This document shows positions 1-5,964 of a DNA stretch of 6,131 bases, one piece after another. A model generated the notes under the pieces. It was not told the DNA's origin and searched no databases. It saw nothing but the letters and a program-made list of their open reading frames with translations. A program made the translations under genes and the position numbers. The stretch is from assembly GCA_030614305.1 (NCBI GenBank), contig JAUWKH010000108.1:1-6131 (forward strand), read 5' to 3'. Origin of the DNA: Bacteroidota bacterium (GTDB taxonomy: Bacteria > Bacteroidota > Bacteroidia > Bacteroidales > JADFUO01). The first letter of the stretch is position 1, and each line of letters begins with the position of its first letter.

Positions 1-177
1 AAAATTACTGACATCAGCGGAACGCTTATTTTCGAAACAAAAGCCGAAGGTGGGCAGGCTGTTTGGGATGGCAGAAATTTTGATGGAAGAAGAGCACGTA
101 CAGGTGTTTATCTCGTTTTTGCGAGTAATGAAGATGGCTCTGAAACTCTTGTTACTAAAATATTGTTTATTAATTAA
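1..177 (+). CDS. porZ: C-terminal end of probable PorZ, type IX secretion surface protein (partial)
   Basis: The window opens inside a reading frame that gives 58 residues and stops with TAA at 175-177. The peptide begins [18 protein letters not shown], has [16 protein letters not shown] in the middle and ends [17 protein letters not shown]. This is the layout of a Por secretion tail (T9SS C-terminal domain): a beta-rich segment, the G-x-Y turn near the end, and a final K-I-x-F-I strand. From family knowledge, PorZ is a beta-propeller protein of the type IX secretion attachment complex at the cell surface. I recall PorZ tails with the DGSE-TxVTKI ending and porZ lying beside recO in Bacteroidota. 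The PorZ assignment is therefore inference from the tail and the neighbour, because the propeller lies outside the window. It could be another T9SS cargo protein. Only 3 bases separate its stop from recO, so the two are probably co-transcribed. Confidence 0.6.
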   Translation, partial: KITDISGTLIFETKAEGGQAVWDGRNFDGRRARTGVYLVFASNEDGSETLVTKILFIN

Positions 178-180
178 ATT

Positions 181-906
181 ATGTTATTCAAAACCAATGG
201 CATTGTTTTTCACCGGATAAAATACTCCGAAAGCAGTGTTATTGCCAAAATATATACCGAGCTTTTTGGCATTCAGTCTTATCTTATAAAAGGCGTAAGA
301 AGTAAAAAGTCAAAAATCAAGTCGGCACTTTTGCAGCACCTTTCATTAGTTGACCTTGTGGTTTATCACAAAGAAAAAAGTAATATTCAGTATATTAAAG
401 AAATAAGAAGTGCATACCAGTTTACATCCATCCCTTTTGATATAAGGAAAAGCTCAATAGCTGTTTTTATCAACGAAGTTCTTTATAAATCAATCCATGA
501 AGAAGAAGCCAATCAAAACTTATTTGATTATCTTTTCAATTCAATTAAATTACTGGATATGACAACTAAAAACTTTGTTGATTTTCATTTGTTATTTACT
601 ATCGGGTTAACGAAATATTTAGGATTTTTTCCGAGAGGAAATTTTTCGGATAAGAAAACAGTTTTTGATTTGCAGGAAGGTTTTTTTCAAAATGCCATTC
701 CAAATCATTCAAATTATTTAAAAAAACCATTAAGTGAAATATTTTACAATTTGTTAAATACGCCAATTGAACACATGGACTCGGTTAAAATATCAAATTC
801 TCAACGTAATGAATTGTTGAATAAAATTATTAAATATTACAGATTGCATCTTCCGTCATTTAAAGATATTAAATCACCGGATATTTTAAAAGAGGTTTTA
901 AGTTAA
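181..906 (+). CDS. recO: DNA repair protein RecO
   Basis: A 241-residue protein of normal RecO length. In the RecFOR pathway RecO helps load RecA onto SSB-coated single-stranded DNA and anneals complementary strands in the cytoplasm. The N-terminal OB fold (about residues 1-80) is recognisable from the opening FKTNGIVFHRIKYSESS, then a YTELFGIQSYLIKGVR segment followed by a basic KKSKIKSALLQ stretch, the usual RecO pattern. A helical region follows. The stretch FFPRGNFSDKKTVFDLQEGFF, around residues 150-170, corresponds to where many RecO proteins carry a four-cysteine zinc finger. This protein has no cysteine anywhere, so the zinc site is absent; I believe this loss is common in Bacteroidota. 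The ATG lies 3 bases after the upstream stop, with no Shine-Dalgarno and no room for a promoter, so expression should come from the upstream gene. Its 3' end converges on the ATPase gene across 43 bases. Confidence 0.9.
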   Translation: MLFKTNGIVFHRIKYSESSVIAKIYTELFGIQSYLIKGVRSKKSKIKSALLQHLSLVDLVVYHKEKSNIQYIKEIRSAYQFTSIPFDIRKSSIAVFINEVLYKSIHEEEANQNLFDYLFNSIKLLDMTTKNFVDFHLLFTIGLTKYLGFFPRGNFSDKKTVFDLQEGFFQNAIPNHSNYLKKPLSEIFYNLLNTPIEHMDSVKISNSQRNELLNKIIKYYRLHLPSFKDIKSPDILKEVLS

Positions 907-949
907 TCTTTATTCCGATAGTCAATCAGATGTGAAAAATATTTGTAAG

Positions 950-2080
950 CTACGAAGTGCCCAAAAATCCATAATAATTTTCAGTATTAACAATTGCAAA
1001 TTCGTTTTCAGGGTAGTTTTCAAGAAATATTTTTGGAAAACGGTATTTTGCTTTGGGGCTCCACTTAAATTCAAAAGCAAACAGCTTACCTTCTCTTTCT
1101 TCTATGTAATCAATTTCCTGTTTGGTACGGCTACGCCAAAAGTATCGATTCAGAAAAATATCATTGTATTGAGTGTATTTCATTCTTTCACTCATCAGGT
1201 AATTTTCCCATAATGCACCTATGTCAACTCGTACATCAGGCATATTAAAATTGTTGATAATTGCGTTACGTACGCCATTATCGTAGAAATATATCTTCTT
1301 TGACTTTTTAAGCTCGTTTCTTTTGTTTCTATATAAAGCGTTCAAACGAAAAATAATAAATGCTTTTTCAAGTATGTTAATGTAGGTTTCAACAGTCCGG
1401 CTGTTCAGACCTGTTAACTGTGCCAATTCATGATATGAAACTTCATTTCCCAATTGAAGTGCAAGTCCTTTCATTAACAATTCAAGTTTTTCCGGTTTGT
1501 TTATATTTTGCCATGCCAAAATATCCTTGTATAAATAACTATCGGATAATGCAGCAAGATTTTTAATCTCTTTCCCCGGTGCAGTTACTATTTCCGGATA
1601 AGAGCCAAAAACAAGACGGTGTTCAAGAAGTCTTTTTTCTTCGAGAAAACCATAATGGTTTACAAGCTCGGCAAACGACAAAGGGAACAAAAAATGCTCA
1701 AATTTGCGTCCTGTCAGCGGTTCTTTGATTTTGCTTGCTAACTCAAATGATGAAGAACCTGTTGCTATTATCTGTATTTCGGGAAAGTTATCAACCAGCA
1801 ATTTAATAGCAAGGCCGATGTTTGTTATGCGCTGTGCTTCATCAATCACCAGTATTTGTGCATCACCAACAATAGCTCTTAGTTTGGTGGAAGTGGCATC
1901 AGTAAAGAAACTTCTTACATCTGCTTCATCACCATTAAGCCACTTAACGGATTTATTAAGATTTTGAACTATGGTTTTAACCATTGTAGTTTTTCCTGAT
2001 TGTCGCGGGCCAAAAACAACAATAGCTTTCCCATTAAATAATTCTTCCTTTATTTTATTTTGAAGTTGTCTTTTTATCAT
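950..2080 (-). CDS. AAA family ATPase with DUF4143 domain
   Basis: A 376-residue protein of the AAA_14/DUF4143 type, full length for the family. The N-terminal P-loop domain (about 1-140) shows Walker A GPRQSGKTT at 24-32, Walker B ILVIDEAQR at 76-84, and a sensor-like TGSSSFEL at 107-114, followed by the family hallmark LTGRKFEHFLFPLSFAE at 122-138. The next part contains a winged-helix-like segment (about 213-246, EVSYHELAQLTGLNSRTVE). The C-terminal DUF4143 region holds an EIDYIEE...AFEFKW arrangement (322-340) that resembles a PD-(D/E)XK nuclease core, with D324, E337 and K339. The biological role of this family is not established; it is abundant in Bacteroidota and archaea and often varies between strains. 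The gene has its own promoter and a repeat-rich leader, so it is probably independent of lipB upstream. The ATG at 2080 has no Shine-Dalgarno. It is intact, with no frameshift seen. Confidence 0.9.
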   Translation of the reverse strand: MIKRQLQNKIKEELFNGKAIVVFGPRQSGKTTMVKTIVQNLNKSVKWLNGDEADVRSFFTDATSTKLRAIVGDAQILVIDEAQRITNIGLAIKLLVDNFPEIQIIATGSSSFELASKIKEPLTGRKFEHFLFPLSFAELVNHYGFLEEKRLLEHRLVFGSYPEIVTAPGKEIKNLAALSDSYLYKDILAWQNINKPEKLELLMKGLALQLGNEVSYHELAQLTGLNSRTVETYINILEKAFIIFRLNALYRNKRNELKKSKKIYFYDNGVRNAIINNFNMPDVRVDIGALWENYLMSERMKYTQYNDIFLNRYFWRSRTKQEIDYIEEREGKLFAFEFKWSPKAKYRFPKIFLENYPENEFAIVNTENYYGFLGTS

Positions 2081-2100
2081 TTTGCATAAATTTAAGTATG

Positions 2101-2133
2101 CAAAGATATTTAAATTATTTTATTAATTACAAA
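2101..2133 (-). promoter_or_regulatory. Bacteroidota-type promoter of the AAA/DUF4143 ATPase gene
   Basis: On the minus strand TATCTTTG (2108 down to 2101) matches the Bacteroidota -7 consensus TAnnTTTG exactly. A TTTG at 2133-2130 lies 21 bases upstream, within the accepted -33 spacing. The ATG at 2080 is 20 bases beyond the -7 box, leaving a very short leader. The -33 element falls inside the palindrome at 2128-2153. Confidence 0.65.
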
Positions 2134-2153
2134 TATTATATGTAATATTTGTA
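2128..2153. repeat. Palindrome with 11-bp arms over the ATPase promoter
   Basis: TACAAATATTA (2128-2138) and its exact reverse complement TAATATTTGTA (2143-2153) are separated by 4 bases, TATG. The left arm contains the -33 TTTG of the ATPase promoter, so a protein bound here would block transcription. A third, perfect 12-base copy of the right arm (TAATATTTGTAA) occurs at 2175-2186. The arms are pure A/T apart from one G/C pair, so an RNA hairpin would be weak; a protein-binding site is the likelier reading. Confidence 0.6.
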
Positions 2154-2199
2154 GTTGAATACAAAAATAACATGTAATATTTGTAATTGAATCCAAAAA
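2141..2199. repeat. 27-bp direct repeat, two copies at 32-bp spacing, upstream of the ATPase gene
   Basis: Copies at 2141-2167 and 2173-2199 both begin TGTAATATTTGTA and end in a C followed by a run of A. They match at 25 of 27 positions; the differences are G/A at the 14th base and A/C at the 21st. The 32-bp offset is about three helical turns, so the copies present the same face of the DNA. With the palindrome this makes three copies of one core, two direct and one inverted, which is iteron-like or operator-like. The array fills most of the spacer between the lipB stop and the ATPase promoter. No origin or mobile-element gene is nearby. Confidence 0.7.
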
Positions 2200-2213
2200 A
2201 AGCATTCGGATTT

Positions 2214-2894
2214 TTAAAATAATATCTCAAAGTTTTTCCTGAGCTTATTTTTTACTTCCCGGATATTTTGTTTTTCACCAAGCTCCTTTTCCATTGAAGT
2301 AACCGCCTTATCAGTAAATCCACATGGATTTATTAAATCATAATATTTTAAATTTGTATTAACATTAAAAGCAAAACCGTGCATTGTTATCCACCTGCTT
2401 ATTCTTACACCGATTGAACAAATTTTTCTTGTTTTATTATTGTCGTCAGAATCAAGCCAAACACCGGTTGCTCCTTTTAATCGTTCAGCATTTATATTGT
2501 ATTCGCCCAATGTTAGGATAATAACTTCTTCAAGTTTATGAATGTATTCTCTGATATTTAGTGAGAAATTTTCGAGGTCAAGTATAGGATAACCGACAAT
2601 TTGCCCGGGCCCGTGAAAAGTAATATCTCCGCCCCTGTTGATTTTATAATATGATATTTTTTCTTTTTCAAGAGTATTTTTATTGATGAGTAAATTATTT
2701 TCCGACCCGCTTTTACCAAGTGTAAAAACAGGGGGATGTTCGCAAAAAAGCATGTAATTTTTTGTTTCTTTTTGTTGTGATAAAGGAAGACAAATATTGT
2801 TTTTTTTTATATCAACATTTTTGTTGAATAAAATTTCCTGATAATCCCATGCTTTTTTGTAGTCAATCAGTCCAATATCTTTAAAAGTTATCAT
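2214..2894 (-). CDS. lipB: Octanoyltransferase LipB
   Basis: A 226-residue cytoplasmic octanoyl-[acyl-carrier-protein]:protein octanoyltransferase, the first step of lipoate synthesis. It moves an octanoyl group from ACP to a lysine of lipoyl domains (pyruvate and 2-oxoglutarate dehydrogenase E2, GcvH). Key motifs are all present: HPPVFTLGK (53-61), RGGDITFHGPGQIVGYP (87-103), KICSIGVRISRWITMHGFA (157-175) with the catalytic Lys at 157, and INPCGF (188-193) with the catalytic Cys at 191. An extra stretch around 24-46 (many K and N) and another around 149-156 look like surface loops. It lies 44 bases after lipA on the same strand, with no TAnnTTTG box between them, so the two are probably one transcript. 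The ATG at 2894 has no Shine-Dalgarno. No convincing terminator follows. Confidence 0.97.
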   Translation of the reverse strand: MITFKDIGLIDYKKAWDYQEILFNKNVDIKKNNICLPLSQQKETKNYMLFCEHPPVFTLGKSGSENNLLINKNTLEKEKISYYKINRGGDITFHGPGQIVGYPILDLENFSLNIREYIHKLEEVIILTLGEYNINAERLKGATGVWLDSDDNNKTRKICSIGVRISRWITMHGFAFNVNTNLKYYDLINPCGFTDKAVTSMEKELGEKQNIREVKNKLRKNFEILF

Positions 2895-2938
2895 TTTGAT
2901 ATTTTAGTTAAAATTCTATCAGAGGTTATCATATTCAA

Positions 2939-3802
2939 TTATACATGTTTCTCAGCATGATAAGATGACCTGACCAAAGGGCTGCTTTCAACAAATTTAA
3001 ATCCTTTTTGTAAACCGGTTTGTTTATATTTTTCAAATGTTTCGGGAGTAACAAATTCATAAACCGGCAAATGATTAGCAGTTGGTTGCAAATACTGTCC
3101 GATCGTAAAAACTCTACAACCGGCTCTTAACAGGTCATCCATTGTTTGATATACTTCATCCTCTGTTTCACCAAGTCCTGCCATAATACCTGATTTAGAT
3201 GTAATCCCCGAGTTTGAAATTAATTTTATTACCTCAAGGCTTCTTCTGTAAGAAGCCACACTTCTTATTTCAGGAGTAATTCTTTCAACGGTTTCAAGAT
3301 TATGAGAAATTACTTCCGGTGCAGCATTTATAACTTTTATGATGTCTTCAGGTTTCCCCTGAAAATCAGGGATAAGGGCTTCAATAGTTGTATTTGGACT
3401 AACTTTTTTAATTGCTTTAATGGTTTCCGCCCAAATTTCTGAACCTCCGTCCGGCAGGTCATCCCTGTCAACAGAAGTTAAAACACAATGTTTTAATTTC
3501 ATTAATTTGACCGATTCTGCAGCTCGCCTGGGTTCATCCAAATCTGCAGGTTTGGGTATCCCGGTTTTAACAGCACAAAATTTGCATGAACGTGTGCAAA
3601 TATTTCCAAGTATCATCAGGGTTGCAGTTCCGAGACCCCAGCATTCATGTATGTTCGGACAATTACCACTTGTACAAATTGTATGAAGTTTATGCTTGTT
3701 TACAATTTCTTTTACCTGTAAATAATTTTTACCTTGTGGTATTCTGGTTTTAAGCCAATCGGGCTTTTGCCGCTTGTTTTGATTATTCTTTATTTTTGTC
3801 AT
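2939..3802 (-). CDS. lipA: Lipoyl synthase LipA (radical SAM)
   Basis: Inserts two sulfur atoms into protein-bound octanoate, completing the cofactor begun by LipB. The protein is 287 residues from the ATG at 3802, a normal length. In that numbering the auxiliary 4Fe-4S cluster motif C-x4-C-x5-C is CTSGNCPNIHEC (43-54). The radical-SAM motif C-x3-C-x2-C is CTRSCKFC (69-76). The C-terminal RSSY (278-281) carries the serine that ligates the auxiliary cluster. TSVDRDDLPDGG and GIMAGLGET are also typical. A longer frame can begin at a TTG at 3817, but that would overlap hicB by 11 bases; I prefer the ATG, which starts 4 bases after the hicB stop. There is no Shine-Dalgarno at this ATG. With such a short gap, lipA probably depends on a promoter at or inside hicB. 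Confidence 0.97.
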   Translation of the reverse strand: MTKIKNNQNKRQKPDWLKTRIPQGKNYLQVKEIVNKHKLHTICTSGNCPNIHECWGLGTATLMILGNICTRSCKFCAVKTGIPKPADLDEPRRAAESVKLMKLKHCVLTSVDRDDLPDGGSEIWAETIKAIKKVSPNTTIEALIPDFQGKPEDIIKVINAAPEVISHNLETVERITPEIRSVASYRRSLEVIKLISNSGITSKSGIMAGLGETEDEVYQTMDDLLRAGCRVFTIGQYLQPTANHLPVYEFVTPETFEKYKQTGLQKGFKFVESSPLVRSSYHAEKHV

Positions 3803-3806
3803 TATT

Positions 3807-4010
3807 TCATACAGCAATTTCTAATATTTTATCTCCATCTGTTAATGTAGCCCTTTCTATGTCAACGGACAAGCATCCTTCAACAGCTTCATATAAATTT
3901 ATTAATAATTCCTCAAAAGTATCACCTTGAGTAGCGCATCCCGGTATAGATGGCACTTCTGCCCAATATCCACCTTCTTCCGCTTCATGAATTATTGTTT
4001 TTAGTTTCAT
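3807..4010 (-). CDS. Orphan HicB-like (type II antitoxin family) protein
   Basis: A 67-residue protein beginning MKLKTIIHEAEEGGYWAEVP, then SIPGCATQGDTFEEL and a helix NLYEAVEGCLSVD. This is the HicB partial-RNase-H-like fold: a beta-hairpin, the GYWAEVPxIPGC strand-turn, then G-D-T-x-E-E-A/L and a helix. In known pairs HicB neutralises the HicA mRNA-cleaving toxin. No HicA is seen on either side (lipA downstream, lysS divergent upstream), and the protein has no C-terminal DNA-binding domain, so its role here is unknown. An ATG at 4022 is in frame, but GGAGGT sits 4 bases before the ATG at 4010, so I chose 4010. The perfect Shine-Dalgarno and extended -10 promoter are unlike the other genes here and suggest transfer. 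It is apparently the first gene of a hicB-lipA-lipB unit. Confidence 0.85.
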   Translation of the reverse strand: MKLKTIIHEAEEGGYWAEVPSIPGCATQGDTFEELLINLYEAVEGCLSVDIERATLTDGDKILEIAV

Positions 4011-4014
4011 AATT

Positions 4015-4020
4015 ACCTCC
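4015..4020 (-). promoter_or_regulatory. Strong Shine-Dalgarno GGAGGT deciding the hicB start
   Basis: On the minus strand GGAGGT is followed by AATT and then ATG at 4010. It is the only full Shine-Dalgarno sequence I see before any start in the window. It overlaps the alternative in-frame ATG at 4022, arguing against that start. Confidence 0.8.
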
Positions 4021-4040
4021 ATTCATTTGTACAGATATTT

Positions 4041-4049
4041 ATTATACCA
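4041..4049 (-). promoter_or_regulatory. Extended -10 sigma-70-like promoter of hicB
   Basis: On the minus strand TGGTATAAT (4049 down to 4041) is a perfect extended -10 (TGn plus TATAAT). No good -35 is visible: the hexamer 17 bases upstream is TAAATT, as expected when an extended -10 compensates. Transcription would start near 4034, giving a leader of about 24 bases that ends in the Shine-Dalgarno. This is the style of Firmicutes or Proteobacteria promoters rather than the TAnnTTTG boxes of the neighbours. Copies of GATATTT/AAATATC (4034-4040 and 4051-4057) flank it as an inverted repeat. Confidence 0.6.
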
Positions 4050-4105
4050 CAAATATCCATAATAATTTACTAAATATGCAAGTAAAAATAAATTTTAAAA
4101 AGTTC

Positions 4106-4113
4106 TATATTTG
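4106..4113 (+). promoter_or_regulatory. Bacteroidota -7 promoter box of lysS
   Basis: TATATTTG matches TAnnTTTG exactly and is followed by CA, as in the other two promoters of this window. No clear TTTG is visible at the -33 position, so the upstream half is weak. The box lies 16 bases before the ATG at 4130 and downstream of the alternative ATG at 4076, which supports the shorter LysS start. Confidence 0.6.
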
Positions 4114-4129
4114 CAAAAAAAATAAAATT

Positions 4130-5848
4130 ATGAATTTAGAATTGAGCGAACAGGAAATTATCAGAAGAAATTCGTTAAAGGAATTGTATAAATTAGGAAT
4201 AAACCCTTATCCTCCTGAAACATATAAAGTAAACATAACTGCAAGAGAAATACACGACAATTTCCAAAAGGATAATTCTCTTTATCAGGATATAAGTATT
4301 GCAGGCAGGATTATGAGCCGCAGGATAATGGGAGCTGCATCTTTTGCGGAAATTCAGGATGCCACCGGAAGAATTCAATTATACTTTAAAAGAGACGAAA
4401 TATGTCCTGATGAGGATAAAACTTTTTATAATATTGTTTTTAAACGACTTCTGGATATTGGAGATATTATAGGCGTTAAAGGTTATGTGTTCGTTACAAA
4501 GATGGGTGAAATCACAATTCATGTTAAGGAATTTAAAATTTTGAGCAAATCGTTAAAACCTTTGCCGGTTGTAAAAGAAAAAGAAGACAAAATCTGGGAT
4601 GCTTTTACCGACCCTGAACAACGGTACAGACAAAGATACCTTGATCTTATTGTTAATCCGGATGTTAAAAATACATTTATAAAAAGGACGGAATTGATAA
4701 ATTCAATGCGTTCGTTTTTGAATTCAAAGAATTATCTCGAAGTTGAAACTCCTGTTTTACAACCTCTTTATGGCGGAGCTGCTGCACGTCCCTTTAAAAC
4801 CCATCATAATGCACTTGATATTGCCTTGTATTTAAGAATTGCAAATGAATTGTATTTAAAACGTTTGATAGTTGGCGGATACGATGGGGTTTTTGAGTTT
4901 GCAAAAGATTTCAGGAATGAAGGCATGAGCCGTTTTCATAATCCTGAATTTACTCAATTAGAGTTATATGTTGCTTACAAGGATTATGAATGGATGATGA
5001 ATTTGGTGGAAGAGATGATTGAAAAAATTGCTTTAGACCTGCATGGAACAACCCAAATTAAAGTCGGCAAGCACACTATTGATTTTAAAAGACCATGGAA
5101 ACGGTTTACAATGTATGAAGTAATAAAACATTACACCGGGATTGATATTTCAGATATGGACGAAAAAGAATTAGTTGAAGTAGCAAAAAAACATGGAGTA
5201 GAAGTGGATGAAACAATGGGTAAGGGAAAATTAATTGATGAGATTTTTGGTGCTGCCTGTGAACCAAATCTTCTACAACCGACGTTTATCACCGATTATC
5301 CCATAGAGATGTCGCCTCTGGCAAAAAAACACAGAAGCAAAAAAGGATTGGCTGAGCGCTTTGAAGCTATATGCAACGGAAAAGAAATATGTAATGCTTT
5401 TACCGAATTAAACGACCCGCTGGATCAGCGAAAACGTTTTGAGTCGCAGCTTGAATTAGGAAAACGTGGCGACAAAGAATCAATGGTGCTTGATGAAGAT
5501 TTTTTAAGAGCATTGGAATTCGGTATGCCTCCGACAGCAGGATTGGGTATTGGCATTGACCGCCTTGCAATGATTATGACCGATTCTCATTCAATACAGG
5601 ATGTATTATTTTTCCCTCAAATGCGCCCGGTACAAAAGCCGGTTACGGCAAGTAATGAAGACTTTACCGAATTAGGCGTTCCTGCCGAATGGGTGCCTGT
5701 TATCCGGAAAGCAGGGTTTTCTATCATTGAAGAATTTAAACAAGCTAATCCTAATAAACTGATGAATGACCTGGGTGGCTTGCGAAAGAAAATGAAACTA
5801 AATATTCCTGCCCTGAAAATTGAGGAAGTGAAAAAGTGGTTATTATAA
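4130..5848 (+). CDS. lysS: Lysyl-tRNA synthetase, class II (LysRS)
   Basis: Charges tRNA-Lys with lysine using ATP, in the cytoplasm. With the ATG at 4130 the protein is 572 residues. The N-terminal OB-fold anticodon-binding domain (about 52-140) includes [20 protein letters not shown] and [10 protein letters not shown]. Class II motif 1 is in the [17 protein letters not shown] stretch (196-212), motif 2 is [18 protein letters not shown] (261-278), and motif 3 is [11 protein letters not shown] (471-481). [15 protein letters not shown] and [13 protein letters not shown] are LysRS-specific. The bacterial catalytic core ends near residue 500, so the last 70 residues are an extension ending [16 protein letters not shown] plus a short helix; I recall this as typical of Bacteroidota LysRS. 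A longer frame starts at 4076, but that ATG is upstream of the -7 box and adds a poorly conserved-looking K-rich tail. It is transcribed divergently from hicB. Confidence 0.96.
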   Translation: MNLELSEQEIIRRNSLKELYKLGINPYPPETYKVNITAREIHDNFQKDNSLYQDISIAGRIMSRRIMGAASFAEIQDATGRIQLYFKRDEICPDEDKTFYNIVFKRLLDIGDIIGVKGYVFVTKMGEITIHVKEFKILSKSLKPLPVVKEKEDKIWDAFTDPEQRYRQRYLDLIVNPDVKNTFIKRTELINSMRSFLNSKNYLEVETPVLQPLYGGAAARPFKTHHNALDIALYLRIANELYLKRLIVGGYDGVFEFAKDFRNEGMSRFHNPEFTQLELYVAYKDYEWMMNLVEEMIEKIALDLHGTTQIKVGKHTIDFKRPWKRFTMYEVIKHYTGIDISDMDEKELVEVAKKHGVEVDETMGKGKLIDEIFGAACEPNLLQPTFITDYPIEMSPLAKKHRSKKGLAERFEAICNGKEICNAFTELNDPLDQRKRFESQLELGKRGDKESMVLDEDFLRALEFGMPPTAGLGIGIDRLAMIMTDSHSIQDVLFFPQMRPVQKPVTASNEDFTELGVPAEWVPVIRKAGFSIIEEFKQANPNKLMNDLGGLRKKMKLNIPALKIEEVKKWLL

Positions 5849-5860
5849 TTGAATTTAAAA

Positions 5861-5903
5861 CAATATTATAAAAAAAATATTGAAAAAAAGTTTTTCTTTT
5901 TTT
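5861..5903 (+). terminator. Possible weak AT-only terminator after lysS
   Basis: Two small hairpins follow the lysS stop. CAATATT (5861-5867) pairs with AATATTG (5876-5882) across an 8-base loop. AAAAAAAG (5883-5890) then pairs with CTTTTTTT (5896-5903) across TTTTT. The T-rich second arm could act as a U-tract after the first hairpin. The stems are short and almost without G/C, so this is weak; it also overlaps the -33 region of the next promoter. Confidence 0.3.
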
Positions 5904-5923
5904 ATAGTATATTTATATATTTG
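5893..5923 (+). promoter_or_regulatory. Bacteroidota-type promoter of the TPR-type protein gene
   Basis: TATATTTG at 5916-5923 matches the -7 consensus TAnnTTTG exactly and is followed by CA. TTTC at 5893-5896, 19 bases upstream, is a one-mismatch -33 element. The ATG at 5965 leaves a leader of about 35 bases, A-rich and without a Shine-Dalgarno. Confidence 0.6.
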
Positions 5924-5964
5924 CATGCGAAAAAATTAATCTATTAACTAATAAATAAATCATT

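Noticed and set aside
907..949. Bidirectional terminator between the convergent recO and ATPase genes
   Set aside because: No hairpin with a T-tract is visible in these 43 bases.
932..1213. 93-residue plus-strand frame inside the ATPase gene
   Set aside because: It is antisense to a well-supported DUF4143 coding region and shows no recognisable domain. The same applies to the antisense frames at 1704-1967, 3420-3686 and 4193-4378.
2127..2199. CRISPR array or replication origin
   Set aside because: There are only two direct units with no distinct spacers, no cas genes, no dnaA or rep gene nearby, and the copies sit in a promoter leader.
2190..2212. Hairpin AATCC...GGATT after lipB as terminator
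   Set aside because: The stem is only 5 bp with a 13-base loop, and there is no T-run after it on the minus strand.
3803..3817. TTG start for LipA at 3817
   Set aside because: It overlaps the hicB coding region by 11 bases and uses a rare start codon, while an ATG 15 bases later fits directly behind the hicB stop.
3914..3921. Internal TACTTTTG box inside hicB as a lipA promoter
   Set aside because: It matches TAnnTTTG, but no TTTG is found 17-23 bases upstream and the box lies in coding sequence, so chance is likely.
4011..4022. Longer HicB start at the ATG at 4022
   Set aside because: The Shine-Dalgarno GGAGGT lies between this ATG and the one at 4010, at the right distance for the latter.
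4076..4129. Longer LysS start adding 18 residues
   Set aside because: This ATG lies upstream of the TATATTTG -7 box at 4106-4113, so the transcript would begin after it. The added K-rich peptide does not look like LysRS.
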